Shown here: positions 26,915 to 34,601 of the stretch, piece by piece
How the letters are laid out: the number at the start of each line of letters is the position of its first letter
Numbering within the stretch: position 1 is the first letter of the stretch
Source: Tsuneonella flava
GTDB lineage: Bacteria > Pseudomonadota > Alphaproteobacteria > Sphingomonadales > Sphingomonadaceae
NCBI RefSeq assembly: GCF_002870965.1
Contig: NZ_PHSO01000006.1
Span: 1 to 64,000 of the forward strand
Length of the DNA: 64,000 nucleotides
Reading direction: 5' to 3'
Position numbers and translations under genes: made by a program
The notes under the pieces: generated by a model
Seen by the model: the letters and a program-made list of their open reading frames with translations, nothing else
Told to the model about the DNA's origin: nothing
The model's database searches: none

Positions 26915-29900
26915 CGCGTCAGTGATGCGAGCTTTCTCCGCAAATTTGACGGGTCGATACGCAACTTTCGAGCCGCACGCCGCAGCCCCAGTTCTTGAAC
27001 CATTTGGTTGAGGTGGTGAAATCTTTGTTGCCGCTCTGCGCACAGCAATTCCGCTTTCGCAATTGCCGCAGAGAATTGGCAAAAGAGGCTCCGCACGATC
27101 GCATCGTTTGGCACAACGTCGCCAGATAGGATTGCGCGCAGCCGCCTTGAAGAAAGCCGCATGGCCTTGGCAGCCGCGGCCTTGCCGAGAATTTCCGCAA
27201 CCTTCGCCAAGTCAGACCTGAGCTGTTCAACGCCATCGGCAGTTAGGCCGTAATCGGGGTTTAGCTCGCCATCGGCCCCAAGCATTTGCTGCCTGTCCAG
27301 CTCGTTGGCTTCCTTGCCGATATGACGAATGCCGATTGCCTGAATATGCCGCCGCCGCGTTGCGCCACGGTCCCGATAATCGCCACCAAGGAGTTTGGAT
27401 TCCGGGTGCAGGTGATATTGCGCCACGGCTTCGCGATATGTCTGCAAGGCATCTGCGGAAACAGGTTTGCCGCTTTCCCGGTCGAATGCTGTTGCAGCAA
27501 CCTTTTCCAAGTCTTGCTCGAACAGGGCAACGGGTTTGGGTAATTCGATTTTGGGTGGCCGTCCTCGCCGGGGATGCGTAATGACCGCCTTATTCGAACG
27601 CCACTCCTGCTTGGCGCGAAGGGCTAGCAGGAAACCGAACGGCTTTACCTGATCGCGATAGGAGCGATTGGCATTGTGGCCCTTGAACCATCGCAACAGC
27701 TCTGGCGCGGTAGCACCGTAACGGCTGACTGCCGGGGCGTTCATGGCTGGGTGGAAATCGAGCCGGGGCATTTCGGGCTTTTCGCCAAGGCCAGCTTTGA
27801 CGATTTCAAACCACAAATCGCAGTGCCAGCGCTCGACTCCGCTTCGCAATACGCTTTTATGTGGGGCGGGAATATCAGTAGGAGAATTGTCGGCGCGGTA
27901 GGGTGGCAATAGGTGGCCAAGCCCGTGTGCCGATACCTTGCGCAAGATCGGACTGCCGCCGTCCGCCAGATTGAAAAGCGCATATCGCTTCGATGATATT
28001 GCCCAGCAATAAAGCGGCTCAGGCTCACCTGTTTCCAGCCCATAGTTCTCGTCTTCGATTTTCAAGATCGAGCCGGGAAAGGCATATGGATTGAGCGCGG
28101 CAAACCAGTCTGTGATTTCCTGCACCCGCTGGCTGAATTCATCGCCAGCCATCCCATCGGGTTTGGCAATTGCCATGCTGTCCGTGTCGCAGAATGCCCA
28201 TTCCAACCTTCGCGATGCAATCAGGCTTTCCGTGATCGCCAGCATTAGCCGCGCTGCGCCGGTAATCAGTGAGCCTAGCAGCGGGTGGAAATACTCACCC
28301 GGCCTTTCGGCCTTGTCGGTTTCCAGTTCGAACGGCTCGCCATCATGGCCGAATATCGTGGCATCGAAGCCCTTGGAGCGTTTGGCCACATTGACCTGCA
28401 TCCAAATGCCGTAGCTTGTGGAATTGGCGCAAATCTTAAGCGCGTATTGTTCGCTATCCAGCGCGGCCAGTTCATCGCCGCTGGCACCTTTCGTCCGGTC
28501 CTTGGTCTCCTTGCGCAATTCAATGACGCGCCGGAAAAAATCCGTTTCGACCGGATCGACCCGGTATTGCGGATTGCCGCTGACGTTGATCGGGCAAAGG
28601 TCTGCCTGCATTGCCACCGGCTCAAAGGCGATGGCTTTCACAATTTTGGGAGCCTTGCCGGTCAACAATTTCGAAGCAATGCAATCGGCCAGAGTAAACC
28701 AAAGTGGCGTTTCAGAGCTGAGATAGTTCGCGCCGATGGTTGCCATTGCGTCAGCATCATAGATCGCCCGAGCAGGGAAAATGTCGGCATTCGGTTTCAC
28801 CTGAACTAATGTCGCTAATTGCGGCCATATATCTGGCGATTGTAGGTCCGCCAAAGTCACTTTGGCGAGAAACGCCCGCGTCTTTTGCGTTGCTTTGCGC
28901 TGCCGCAAGCCGCTGGCAATCACAAAGCGCCAAAGCCCCATAAGGGTGCAAACGGTCGGATACATCGAAAGAAAATCGCACAGGATGACTTGTCGTGCTT
29001 CGCGTCTGATTCTGATTTCGGAGCGCCCGCCGTAATAGCTCGACAGAATGCACCCCAGCATTTCGGGCGGAAAAACGGGCTGCAATTCCCGCCACGGGGC
29101 AATGCCCATTGCTCTGAGATAGCCTTTGCCGATGCTCGCTTCGCTATAGATTTCCTCTGGCCGCAAATCTGGCAGGTCCAACCCGCTCAGCTTTTCCAGC
29201 AAAGTTGCGTAGCATTCCCAAGTGGTCTGCACGTCGCGCACCGCATAGCTGAGCATCGTATCGGAAACTGGCCCGTCGAATTCGTCAAAGTCGAGTTTGG
29301 GGTTCGCCACTTTCAGGAACTTGCTCAGGCTGCCCAAGCTGAAATTCTGAGACAGGAGCGAAACGGCCAAGGTGTTTACATCTACGAAATAGCCGCGCCG
29401 CACTGGTGTTTTGTCACCCCGCTTGCGCTGTCCTCTGCTGTCCCGCGGGCGATAAGGCGCGGAAAAATCGATTAGTGCGCAGCGTCGGGATAGATGCTTC
29501 ACGCGGATATGCGGCCAAATTTTCTGATGAGATAGGGTAAAGGTGAAGCCGCCATACATCGCGCCGCGTGCAACACCGTGATCGATGGCAAGCCGGGAAA
29601 TGTCGAACGGCAAATTGAAACCGATTATGCGTGCGCGAAGCTGATAAGCTCGCAGGAAAATCATCTCGTCAACGAATTCGTCACGATTGCGGACCAGCAA
29701 CCGATGTCGTTTTGCATAAGCGCGGAGGGTCGTTACCTCCGCCGCTGAGATACCTTGCGGATCATAGAACAACCCCGCCTCTTTCAATTCGCTACCCTTG
29801 CGAAACTGATACGCTCCAAAGCGTAGCGCTTGCCCAGCGTCCACACAGGTTTCACAATCGAAAGTCAGCGACCAATCCGAAGCCTCAGCGCTTCGATAGG

Positions 29901-29970
29901 GCTTTCGTGCTTTGGGTGCGTTGGCGTAGGCGCGTAGGGAAATCGGCAGGCGATCAGTGATCGGGGTCAT
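26905..29970 (-). CDS. Family B DNA polymerase of the casposon with C-terminal extension
   Basis: This 1021-aa polymerase has all B-family landmarks. Exonuclease motifs are ExoI FDCE (D38, E40), ExoII FNLPFD (N119, D123) and ExoIII YAVRD (Y242, D246). Then come YYGG (312-315), motif A DFLSMYP (D332), motif B K-x3-NS-x2-YG (K512, N516) and motif C DTDS (D595, D597). The 175-residue distance between motifs A and B is longer than in ordinary replicative PolB and could house a TPR2-like insert for protein priming or strand displacement. After about residue 750 there is an extra 270-residue region ending in a helix-turn-helix-like RRAARKLRIDPSNLRRKLAS. It probably replicates the element during transposition. 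It is coupled to the HNH gene by a 4-bp overlap. Confidence 0.92.
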   Translation of the reverse strand: MTPITDRLPISLRAYANAPKARKPYRSAEASDWSLTFDCETCVDAGQALRFGAYQFRKGSELKEAGLFYDPQGISAAEVTTLRAYAKRHRLLVRNRDEFVDEMIFLRAYQLRARIIGFNLPFDISRLAIDHGVARGAMYGGFTFTLSHQKIWPHIRVKHLSRRCALIDFSAPYRPRDSRGQRKRGDKTPVRRGYFVDVNTLAVSLLSQNFSLGSLSKFLKVANPKLDFDEFDGPVSDTMLSYAVRDVQTTWECYATLLEKLSGLDLPDLRPEEIYSEASIGKGYLRAMGIAPWRELQPVFPPEMLGCILSSYYGGRSEIRIRREARQVILCDFLSMYPTVCTLMGLWRFVIASGLRQRKATQKTRAFLAKVTLADLQSPDIWPQLATLVQVKPNADIFPARAIYDADAMATIGANYLSSETPLWFTLADCIASKLLTGKAPKIVKAIAFEPVAMQADLCPINVSGNPQYRVDPVETDFFRRVIELRKETKDRTKGASGDELAALDSEQYALKICANSTSYGIWMQVNVAKRSKGFDATIFGHDGEPFELETDKAERPGEYFHPLLGSLITGAARLMLAITESLIASRRLEWAFCDTDSMAIAKPDGMAGDEFSQRVQEITDWFAALNPYAFPGSILKIEDENYGLETGEPEPLYCWAISSKRYALFNLADGGSPILRKVSAHGLGHLLPPYRADNSPTDIPAPHKSVLRSGVERWHCDLWFEIVKAGLGEKPEMPRLDFHPAMNAPAVSRYGATAPELLRWFKGHNANRSYRDQVKPFGFLLALRAKQEWRSNKAVITHPRRGRPPKIELPKPVALFEQDLEKVAATAFDRESGKPVSADALQTYREAVAQYHLHPESKLLGGDYRDRGATRRRHIQAIGIRHIGKEANELDRQQMLGADGELNPDYGLTADGVEQLRSDLAKVAEILGKAAAAKAMRLSSRRLRAILSGDVVPNDAIVRSLFCQFSAAIAKAELLCAERQQRFHHLNQMVQELGLRRAARKLRIDPSNLRRKLASLTRHQ

Positions 29971-30344
29971 GACTTCACCCCCACACCAGCAGGCGTTGCT
30001 CGCTCAACCAGTGCCAGCCCGAATTCATTCAGCTTTTCGAGGATCAGTTTGAGCAGGTCCGCCATCCCAAGCAGGAATAGCCCGATAGCGTGCAGCATCT
30101 GGTCAGAGTGGAGTGTAAGTTCAGGGTGGTCCTTCTGATCGTCGCTCACTTTGCGATGGCAGTTCCGGCAAATGATAACTGTGTCGGGATCATGCTTGCG
30201 GCCTGCAACATGGTGCCGCTCCAGCACCCGGTAATCGAATTCGCCGCAGGTGCCACAGATTGGGTTGTTGCTGCCCAGCTTCTCCAAACGACGTTGCTTG
30301 CGAATTTCGCGGGCGAGTTCTTTGTCAGTCATTTCATTTCTCAC
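29967..30344 (-). CDS. HNH endonuclease of the casposon
   Basis: This 125-aa protein has a zinc-knuckle HNH motif: C30-x2-C33, then the catalytic LERHHVAGRKHD (H44, H45), then CRNCHRK (C59, C62, H63). HNH nucleases are a core casposon component, though their step in transposition is not defined. The start overlaps the stop of the upstream gene by 4 bp and the stop overlaps the polymerase start by 4 bp. An internal ATG (MTDKELAR) is an alternative start. A C-terminal hydrophobic helix (LHAIGLFLLGMADLLKLIL) is unusual for HNH proteins. Confidence 0.92.
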   Translation of the reverse strand: MRNEMTDKELAREIRKQRRLEKLGSNNPICGTCGEFDYRVLERHHVAGRKHDPDTVIICRNCHRKVSDDQKDHPELTLHSDQMLHAIGLFLLGMADLLKLILEKLNEFGLALVERATPAGVGVKS

Positions 30345-30931
30345 ACGTTGAGCCGGTACACTTCATGGAACACCTCACCTCCGGCGGCGGAGAGGCGGTA
30401 AAGAGCATTGGGATCCGTTTCGAGCGGGTGAGCCAGGCCAGCGCCATCGATGACCGATTGGCCTTCGAATGAGCGCAAGAGATCGATGTCATTGGTGTGC
30501 AGGAAGGCTCCAACGGCGGCCAAGTACCTGCCATTGAGAGATGATTGCTCGAAGTCCCGCAACGTGAGTTCGACGGCTTCCCCGCCCGTGATGACGGTCA
30601 TCCGGCGGCTGCGATTGTCGGTGAGAACCCACTTGCGGCCCTGCCTTTCGGCAAGCGAATTGCTCCGCAGGAAGCGCCGGAAGCGTTCCGCGGAAACTCC
30701 GGCCTCCTTTGCAGCGCGTCCCTGATTGTTTGTCTGGCGCAGAAGCTTGAGCGCGGCCTCTAACCGCTCATCGCTTTTGATCCGCTTGGCGCGGATTGGC
30801 TTCTCGCCTGCTCTGGCGTGGCCACGTGCCTGCGCACGGCTCAAGCCTCGCTTGGCAGCGTTCGCAATCCGCCGCTGATACTCCGCTTTGTAATCGCGTT
30901 TTCTGGCCACGAATGAACCCTCTGGCACCAT
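30341..30931 (-). CDS. Unknown DNA-binding-like protein in the casposon polymerase operon
   Basis: This protein has 196 aa, or 189 aa if the GTG at residue 8 (ARKRDYKAEYQRRIANAA) is used. The basic N-terminus of the type KRDYKAEYxRRI and RAQARGHARAGE occurs in proteins of alphaproteobacterial mobile elements. A helix-turn-helix-like segment follows (NQGRAAKEAGVSAERFRRFL). The C-terminal half is a small mixed fold of unknown role. It is coupled to HNH by a 4-bp overlap, so it probably helps recognise element DNA or control the operon. Confidence 0.7.
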   Translation of the reverse strand: MVPEGSFVARKRDYKAEYQRRIANAAKRGLSRAQARGHARAGEKPIRAKRIKSDERLEAALKLLRQTNNQGRAAKEAGVSAERFRRFLRSNSLAERQGRKWVLTDNRSRRMTVITGGEAVELTLRDFEQSSLNGRYLAAVGAFLHTNDIDLLRSFEGQSVIDGAGLAHPLETDPNALYRLSAAGGEVFHEVYRLNV

Positions 30932-31023
30932 CGCAGCGGGCTTGCTGCGAATCGACCATAGGATTCCGCGCTCATGCCAAGTGAGCGAATCCTCTTGTTC
31001 TCAAGTTGCAAGGCAATTGAATG

Positions 31024-31689
31024 CTATTCGAATTTCAGTCCGCGCTTTGGGCAAATTTCCAAAAGGTATTTCGCTAAATTTACATCACTGAGACCGGAGC
31101 CTTTTGGGTGATTGCCGCCAATTTCTAATCGAATTAAGGCAATTGCTTCTTTGCGAGGGACACCACACAAATTAATTTGCTTATGCTGGAGCGCAGTAAT
31201 CGCTGCACGAATTACCGCTCCAGAGCCTTTTGGACCGGGGCGGCGTTGCTCCAAACCCTGCAATTCGCTCAGGTCAATTATGCGAATTTCGGAATAGGTG
31301 CGTCCACGAGCGGACAGCTCGCCAGATTTCCAATTTGGCTCAGCTTCATCAAACAATTCCGCCACAATTCGCACCGGCTCCCGGCTAGGCGATGGCGCGA
31401 TCCTATAGCCATATGCAGCCAATTGATCGTTAAACAGCTCGTCCAATAGCGATTCCCGCAATTCATCTCCAAATTGAGATTGTGCTGTCCAATCTCCGAA
31501 CCCGGCCGACATAAGTTTCAACACATCGCCCACAGTTTCAAAATTGGCATTTGAGGCTCGCTCTTTGAGCTTCGCAGGTGAGGCTAATTCAGAATAGCGG
31601 GTTTGATCGTCGATGCAGGCGAATTGCAGCCAAGCGCTCTTGATCGAAACGCCCTTTTGCCAAATTTCGCGGTTAGTTGGCTTCGCCAT
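31024..31689 (-). CDS. Unknown protein, first gene of the casposon polymerase operon
   Basis: This 221-aa protein starts from the ATG at 31689; an ATG at 31728 is in frame and adds 13 residues. No domain is recognised. It is charged and soluble, with the segment RRPGPKGSGAVIRAAITALQ near residue 150 and a C-terminal KYLLEICPKRGLKFE. Its DNA is saturated with the tetramer AATT in all frames. It is divergent from cas1 (72 bp between starts) and precedes the 196-aa gene by 92 bp. It has no resemblance that I see to known casposon proteins and may be specific to this element. Confidence 0.65.
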   Translation of the reverse strand: MAKPTNREIWQKGVSIKSAWLQFACIDDQTRYSELASPAKLKERASNANFETVGDVLKLMSAGFGDWTAQSQFGDELRESLLDELFNDQLAAYGYRIAPSPSREPVRIVAELFDEAEPNWKSGELSARGRTYSEIRIIDLSELQGLEQRRPGPKGSGAVIRAAITALQHKQINLCGVPRKEAIALIRLEIGGNHPKGSGLSDVNLAKYLLEICPKRGLKFE

Positions 31690-31761
31690 TTCCAAAAACC
31701 CAAATTGCCGATTGCTTCGCTTTAGCACGCTAATGCTAATTGCCGGATTAACCTTGAAATT
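31690..31761. promoter_or_regulatory. Divergent promoter region between cas1 and the polymerase operon
   Basis: This 72-bp AT-rich spacer contains the direct repeat GCTAATGCTAATTG and three AATT motifs. It must contain promoters for both arms of the casposon, so it is the likely control point for coordinated integrase and polymerase expression. No clear -10/-35 pair can be fixed by eye. Confidence 0.5.
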
Positions 31762-32871
31762 ATGCCGCGATTCCGGGATTTTGTGCTACAAATTCGAATG
31801 CTTCAAGAAACCGAAATTCGTTCGAATGGAATTGCCGATGCATGGGCAAATCGCTCAGAATTCTGGCTTTCGGAATATGCACAGTCTTTACCCAAAAGGA
31901 AGTTACGCCAGCGTAATCCTGCCCCACTGATATTGAATGGCCATGGGGTGTCTCTGCGCATCGAAAACGGCGCTTTGGTCATCCGTGATGGATTCACGCA
32001 CTACCCGCAAGACCGACACGCTTATCGCTTTTTTCCGCGCGATCTCGACCTGCCGACCCGCATCCTCTTACTGGATGGGAGCGGCACCCTCTCGTTCGAT
32101 GTACTTTCGTGGCTAGCCGAACAAGGCGTTGCGCTTGCTCGCATTCGTTCGAACGGTGAGATCGCCACAGTCGCCAGTGGCACCGGCTATGCTGCCGATC
32201 GGGAGAAGGTGGATTGGCAACTTGCTACACGCGCCGATATGGCCAAGCGCCTAGCCTTTGCAGCCGACCTTATCCGCCGCAAAATCGCCAACAGTATCCC
32301 GACCCTTGAGGTCCACATACCTGCATCGCAGTCACGTGACATGGCGTTGTTCAAGGCCAATGCCGGTATCGCACGGCTGGAAAGTGAAACCTTCAAAGAC
32401 CTGAATGCAATCTTTGTCATCGAAGGCGAATGCGCCTCTGCGTACTTTCGGGCGTGGCATGGCTTGCCGATAAAATGGAAAGGGACAGCCCGCCGCCCGG
32501 TGCCGCAAGAATGGCGCGCCTATAACTGGCGCAGTTCTCGCGCAACTGGCGTGAAAGCGGAAAACCGCAACGCTTCCCATCCAGTCAACGCCATATTGAA
32601 CTATGCCTATGCGGTGAAGATAGCCAAACTCCAAATCGAAGCTATTGCCAATGGGTATGATCCGACCATCGGCATCATGCATAACAGCAACCGGGACAGT
32701 CCTGCTTGGGTACTCGATATGATCGAGTTGGAACGATCACCAATCGATGCGCAAATTCTGCAATTTGTGCGCGGTCACACGTTTGCAGCCAATGATTTCA
32801 TCTTGCGCAAAGACGGGGTTTGCAGATTGTCGCCTCAATTGGCGCGAGTAGTTGCGGCGCTTGCTAGCTAA
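31762..32871 (+). CDS. cas1: Cas1 endonuclease/integrase (casposase)
   Basis: This 369-aa Cas1 homologue has a 50-residue N-terminal extension before the usual first strand (PLILNGHGVSLRIENGALVI). The beta-domain RILLLDGSGTLSFDVLSWLA and the helical catalytic domain are complete. The three metal ligands are present: E221 in VIEGECASAYFRAW, H307 in GIMHNSNRDSP and E322 in DMIELERSPID; the structural motif ASHPVNAILNYAYAVKI is also intact. No cas2, cas4 or CRISPR array is visible. Inside inverted repeats with PolB and HNH it is best read as the transposon integrase. Its stop codon abuts the stop of the convergent lipoprotein gene with no spacer. Confidence 0.95.
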   Translation: MPRFRDFVLQIRMLQETEIRSNGIADAWANRSEFWLSEYAQSLPKRKLRQRNPAPLILNGHGVSLRIENGALVIRDGFTHYPQDRHAYRFFPRDLDLPTRILLLDGSGTLSFDVLSWLAEQGVALARIRSNGEIATVASGTGYAADREKVDWQLATRADMAKRLAFAADLIRRKIANSIPTLEVHIPASQSRDMALFKANAGIARLESETFKDLNAIFVIEGECASAYFRAWHGLPIKWKGTARRPVPQEWRAYNWRSSRATGVKAENRNASHPVNAILNYAYAVKIAKLQIEAIANGYDPTIGIMHNSNRDSPAWVLDMIELERSPIDAQILQFVRGHTFAANDFILRKDGVCRLSPQLARVVAALAS

Positions 32872-33792
32872 TTAAATATCAGCACCAGATTTGGCATTAT
32901 ATGCCGTATTCTCTCGCTGATAATCACGTTGGAATTGTTTGTATCGGCTTTGGAACAATAGCATACTTGCTGAAAGACGAGAGCAATCCAGCAATCGATC
33001 AGTTTGACATTCGGCAAGGTGCTGACTTGATTGTGACCCGGCATCGTTCGCAAACCCAATTAGGGCCGCTCTATAGTTTTGCACACTAATATGTATACTC
33101 TCTATGTCGTTTGCTAAATCGTTCATCTGATAATTGATTTGGCTTATCTGGTATGAGCCTTCGGGCGATTTTGCATTGATATGCTGTATAGCGGTTTTCA
33201 TCTTTGCGGTGCGATTCCTTGCGGCTTGGTAGCCTGCAATCAATACGTCAATCTTCCTGCTTTTTTCCGAAAGCTCGTTGGCCTTTGAAAATACCTTATC
33301 CGCCAACTTCTCTATCGACTTTTGAGTTTCGGACCGACGTTGAGTGCGATCTTTGGCAGCTGCCAGACTCTCAATGTCTTGCCTTTTTTCCGCTGCGCGA
33401 GTCCGAGAGGCGTCTGCCAACTCACCAAATCTTGCGGCATCACTTTTTTCAAATGTGGCCTGCGTAGAACTTCCGTTAGCGAACCACGTCAGCCGAAGCT
33501 TGTCGCCCTCTATGGCGCCAGTCGCTAAACTGACACCTGTCCCATTTTCGATGGAGAGATTGATGGCCTTTCCATCGATTGTACCGCTGAATGGTCTGGC
33601 CCCGGCAATGTTCTTGCCATCCTGAACCGCACCGACAATCGATACCGTGCCACTGATCTTACCTTCGTCAGCTGATGTAATTTGCACCATCATTGCACCG
33701 TCCGTGTCAGAGGCGATGTAAGCTCCGATAGCATCGGATTGTGACGAACATGCCGCCAGAAATCCCACTGCAATCAGATTCGCAATGTTCAT
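32872..33792 (-). CDS. Lipoprotein with coiled-coil region, casposon cargo of unknown function
   Basis: This 306-aa protein starts from the ATG at 33792; the longer frame adds a poor leader. It has a lipoprotein signal, MNIANLIAVGFLAACSS, with the lipid Cys at about residue 15. The next 110 residues look like a small beta-domain (ISGTVSIVGAVQDG, RPFSGTIDGKAINLSIENGT), and residues about 120-280 are strongly helical and probably coiled coil. It may act at the envelope, for example in surface exclusion, but this is a guess. It is divergent from an XRE regulator with a palindromic operator between them. Confidence 0.75.
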   Translation of the reverse strand: MNIANLIAVGFLAACSSQSDAIGAYIASDTDGAMMVQITSADEGKISGTVSIVGAVQDGKNIAGARPFSGTIDGKAINLSIENGTGVSLATGAIEGDKLRLTWFANGSSTQATFEKSDAARFGELADASRTRAAEKRQDIESLAAAKDRTQRRSETQKSIEKLADKVFSKANELSEKSRKIDVLIAGYQAARNRTAKMKTAIQHINAKSPEGSYQISQINYQMNDLANDIESIHISVQNYRAALIGFANDAGSQSSQHLAECQTDRLLDCSRLSASMLLFQSRYKQFQRDYQRENTAYNAKSGADI

Positions 33793-33829
33793 TCGTGTAA
33801 TCAACGAGACCTCCGCACATGTTATCAAG

Positions 33830-33848
33830 TGTCCCCATTATGGGGACA
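33830..33848. promoter_or_regulatory. 19-bp perfect palindromic operator for the XRE regulator
   Basis: TGTCCCCATTATGGGGACA is perfectly symmetrical around one T. It sits between the divergent lipoprotein (start 33792) and XRE gene (start 33900). A half-site, CGGGGACG, lies at about 33887-33894 just ahead of the XRE start. The arrangement is that of a small autoregulated repressor module controlling the lipoprotein. Confidence 0.75.
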
Positions 33849-33899
33849 TGGCGGTTTACATATACTTAAAGTCTCGGGTTAAGAATCGGGGACGTTTCA

Positions 33900-34160
33900 A
33901 TGCAGCGGGGATGGGTGGTTTCGCCCGACTATCGTTCTGCTATCGAAACGATCAAAGCGGTTCGTGAGGGGCTTGGAATCTCACAACGAGAGCTAGCGCG
34001 ACGTCTCGGCAAGCACCCATCTTTCGTGAACAAAATTGAGAAGATTGAACGACGGCTGGATATTCTCGAGTTCATCGCCATCGCTGAAGCCATGAACGTC
34101 TCATCTTCCACTCTGCTAACCAATATCCGCGAGAAATTATCCTCAAAATTGGAAGTTTAG
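33900..34160 (+). CDS. XRE-family (Cro/CI-type) transcriptional regulator
   Basis: This 86-aa protein is essentially one helix-turn-helix domain: VREGLGISQRELARRLGKHP then SFVNKIEKIERRLDILEFIA, an HTH_3/XRE fold. It most likely binds the palindrome at 33830-33848 and controls itself and the divergent lipoprotein gene. It is the last gene before the right inverted repeat. The 179 bp from its stop to that repeat contain only a small GCGCG/CGCGC hairpin near 34187. Confidence 0.85.
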   Translation: MQRGWVVSPDYRSAIETIKAVREGLGISQRELARRLGKHPSFVNKIEKIERRLDILEFIAIAEAMNVSSSTLLTNIREKLSSKLEV

Positions 34161-34339
34161 GATATTCTCCAATAGCTTAAAATCGGCGCGTGTACCGCGC
34201 TTAATCCCTCGCTCAGCGATCATTCGGTCTAAGATGTTCTGATTTCTGAGGGACACTCTTACGATGGGTGGGTGGTATCCCCATTCGCGAAATGTGGGGC
34301 TTGGCTTCTACGAAAATCGAACGCCGTTCGTCATATCAT

Positions 34340-34382
34340 CTGTGTGGTCAACTCTCTCCCTTTATGTGTCGTTCACTATACC
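34340..34382 (-). repeat. Right terminal inverted repeat
   Basis: On the minus strand it starts GGTATAGTGAACGACACA and carries TGACCACAC at the same offset as the left end. Overall 34 of 43 bases match 24158-24200. It directly abuts the right direct repeat. Confidence 0.88.
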
Positions 34383-34401
34383 CCCCGGCTCAAGGTCGGG
34401 G
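34383..34401. repeat. Right target-site duplication
   Basis: This is an exact copy of 24139-24157 (CCCCGGCTCAAGGTCGGGG), here followed by the normal REP continuation TGACGATGG. It is the second half of the REP composite split by the element. Confidence 0.82.
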
Positions 34402-34450
34402 TGACGATGGCGGAGAGGGTGCTCTGTGGGATCGCGACAAGCGACATGGT

Positions 34451-34590
34451 CCCCCGTCCCTCGTCATTGCGAGGAACCGCAGGCGACGCGGCAATCTATC
34501 GACCGCCATCGTCCCCACCATGACCGCCGCGATGGGCGGAACCGTCGCGTCATGGATTGCTTCACTGCGTTCGCACTGGCGAACAGCGGG
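34451..34590. repeat. MITE-like repeat, near-complete copy
   Basis: CCTCGTCATTGCGAGG...GCGGCAATCTATCGACC at the left and ATGGATTGCTTCACTGCG at the right mirror the copy at 23811-23934, in the same orientation. It lies just outside the mobile element and before the GT2 gene, so the repeat block was continuous before insertion. Confidence 0.78.
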
Positions 34591-34601
34591 ATAAACGCCC
34601 T

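Larger units (their letters stand above)
24158..34382. mobile_element. Casposon-like Cas1-encoding transposon, 10,225 bp
   Basis: The element carries stand-alone cas1, a family B DNA polymerase, an HNH nuclease, two unknown genes of the polymerase operon, an AAA ATPase with partner, a lipoprotein and an XRE regulator. It is bounded by 43-bp terminal inverted repeats (34/43 identical) and a direct repeat of 11-19 bp. Cas1 plus PolB plus HNH within inverted repeats is the defining casposon set; Cas1 acts as the integrase and PolB probably copies the element. Base composition is clearly more AT-rich than the flanking genes. The insertion lies in a REP in the polysaccharide region and disrupts no gene. 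Casposons are best known from archaea, with a few bacterial ones. I cannot assign a family from sequence alone. Confidence 0.85.

Noticed and set aside
34161-34601. Possible tRNA as casposon target
   Set aside because: No cloverleaf or conserved tRNA box is present at either end. The target is clearly the REP palindrome.
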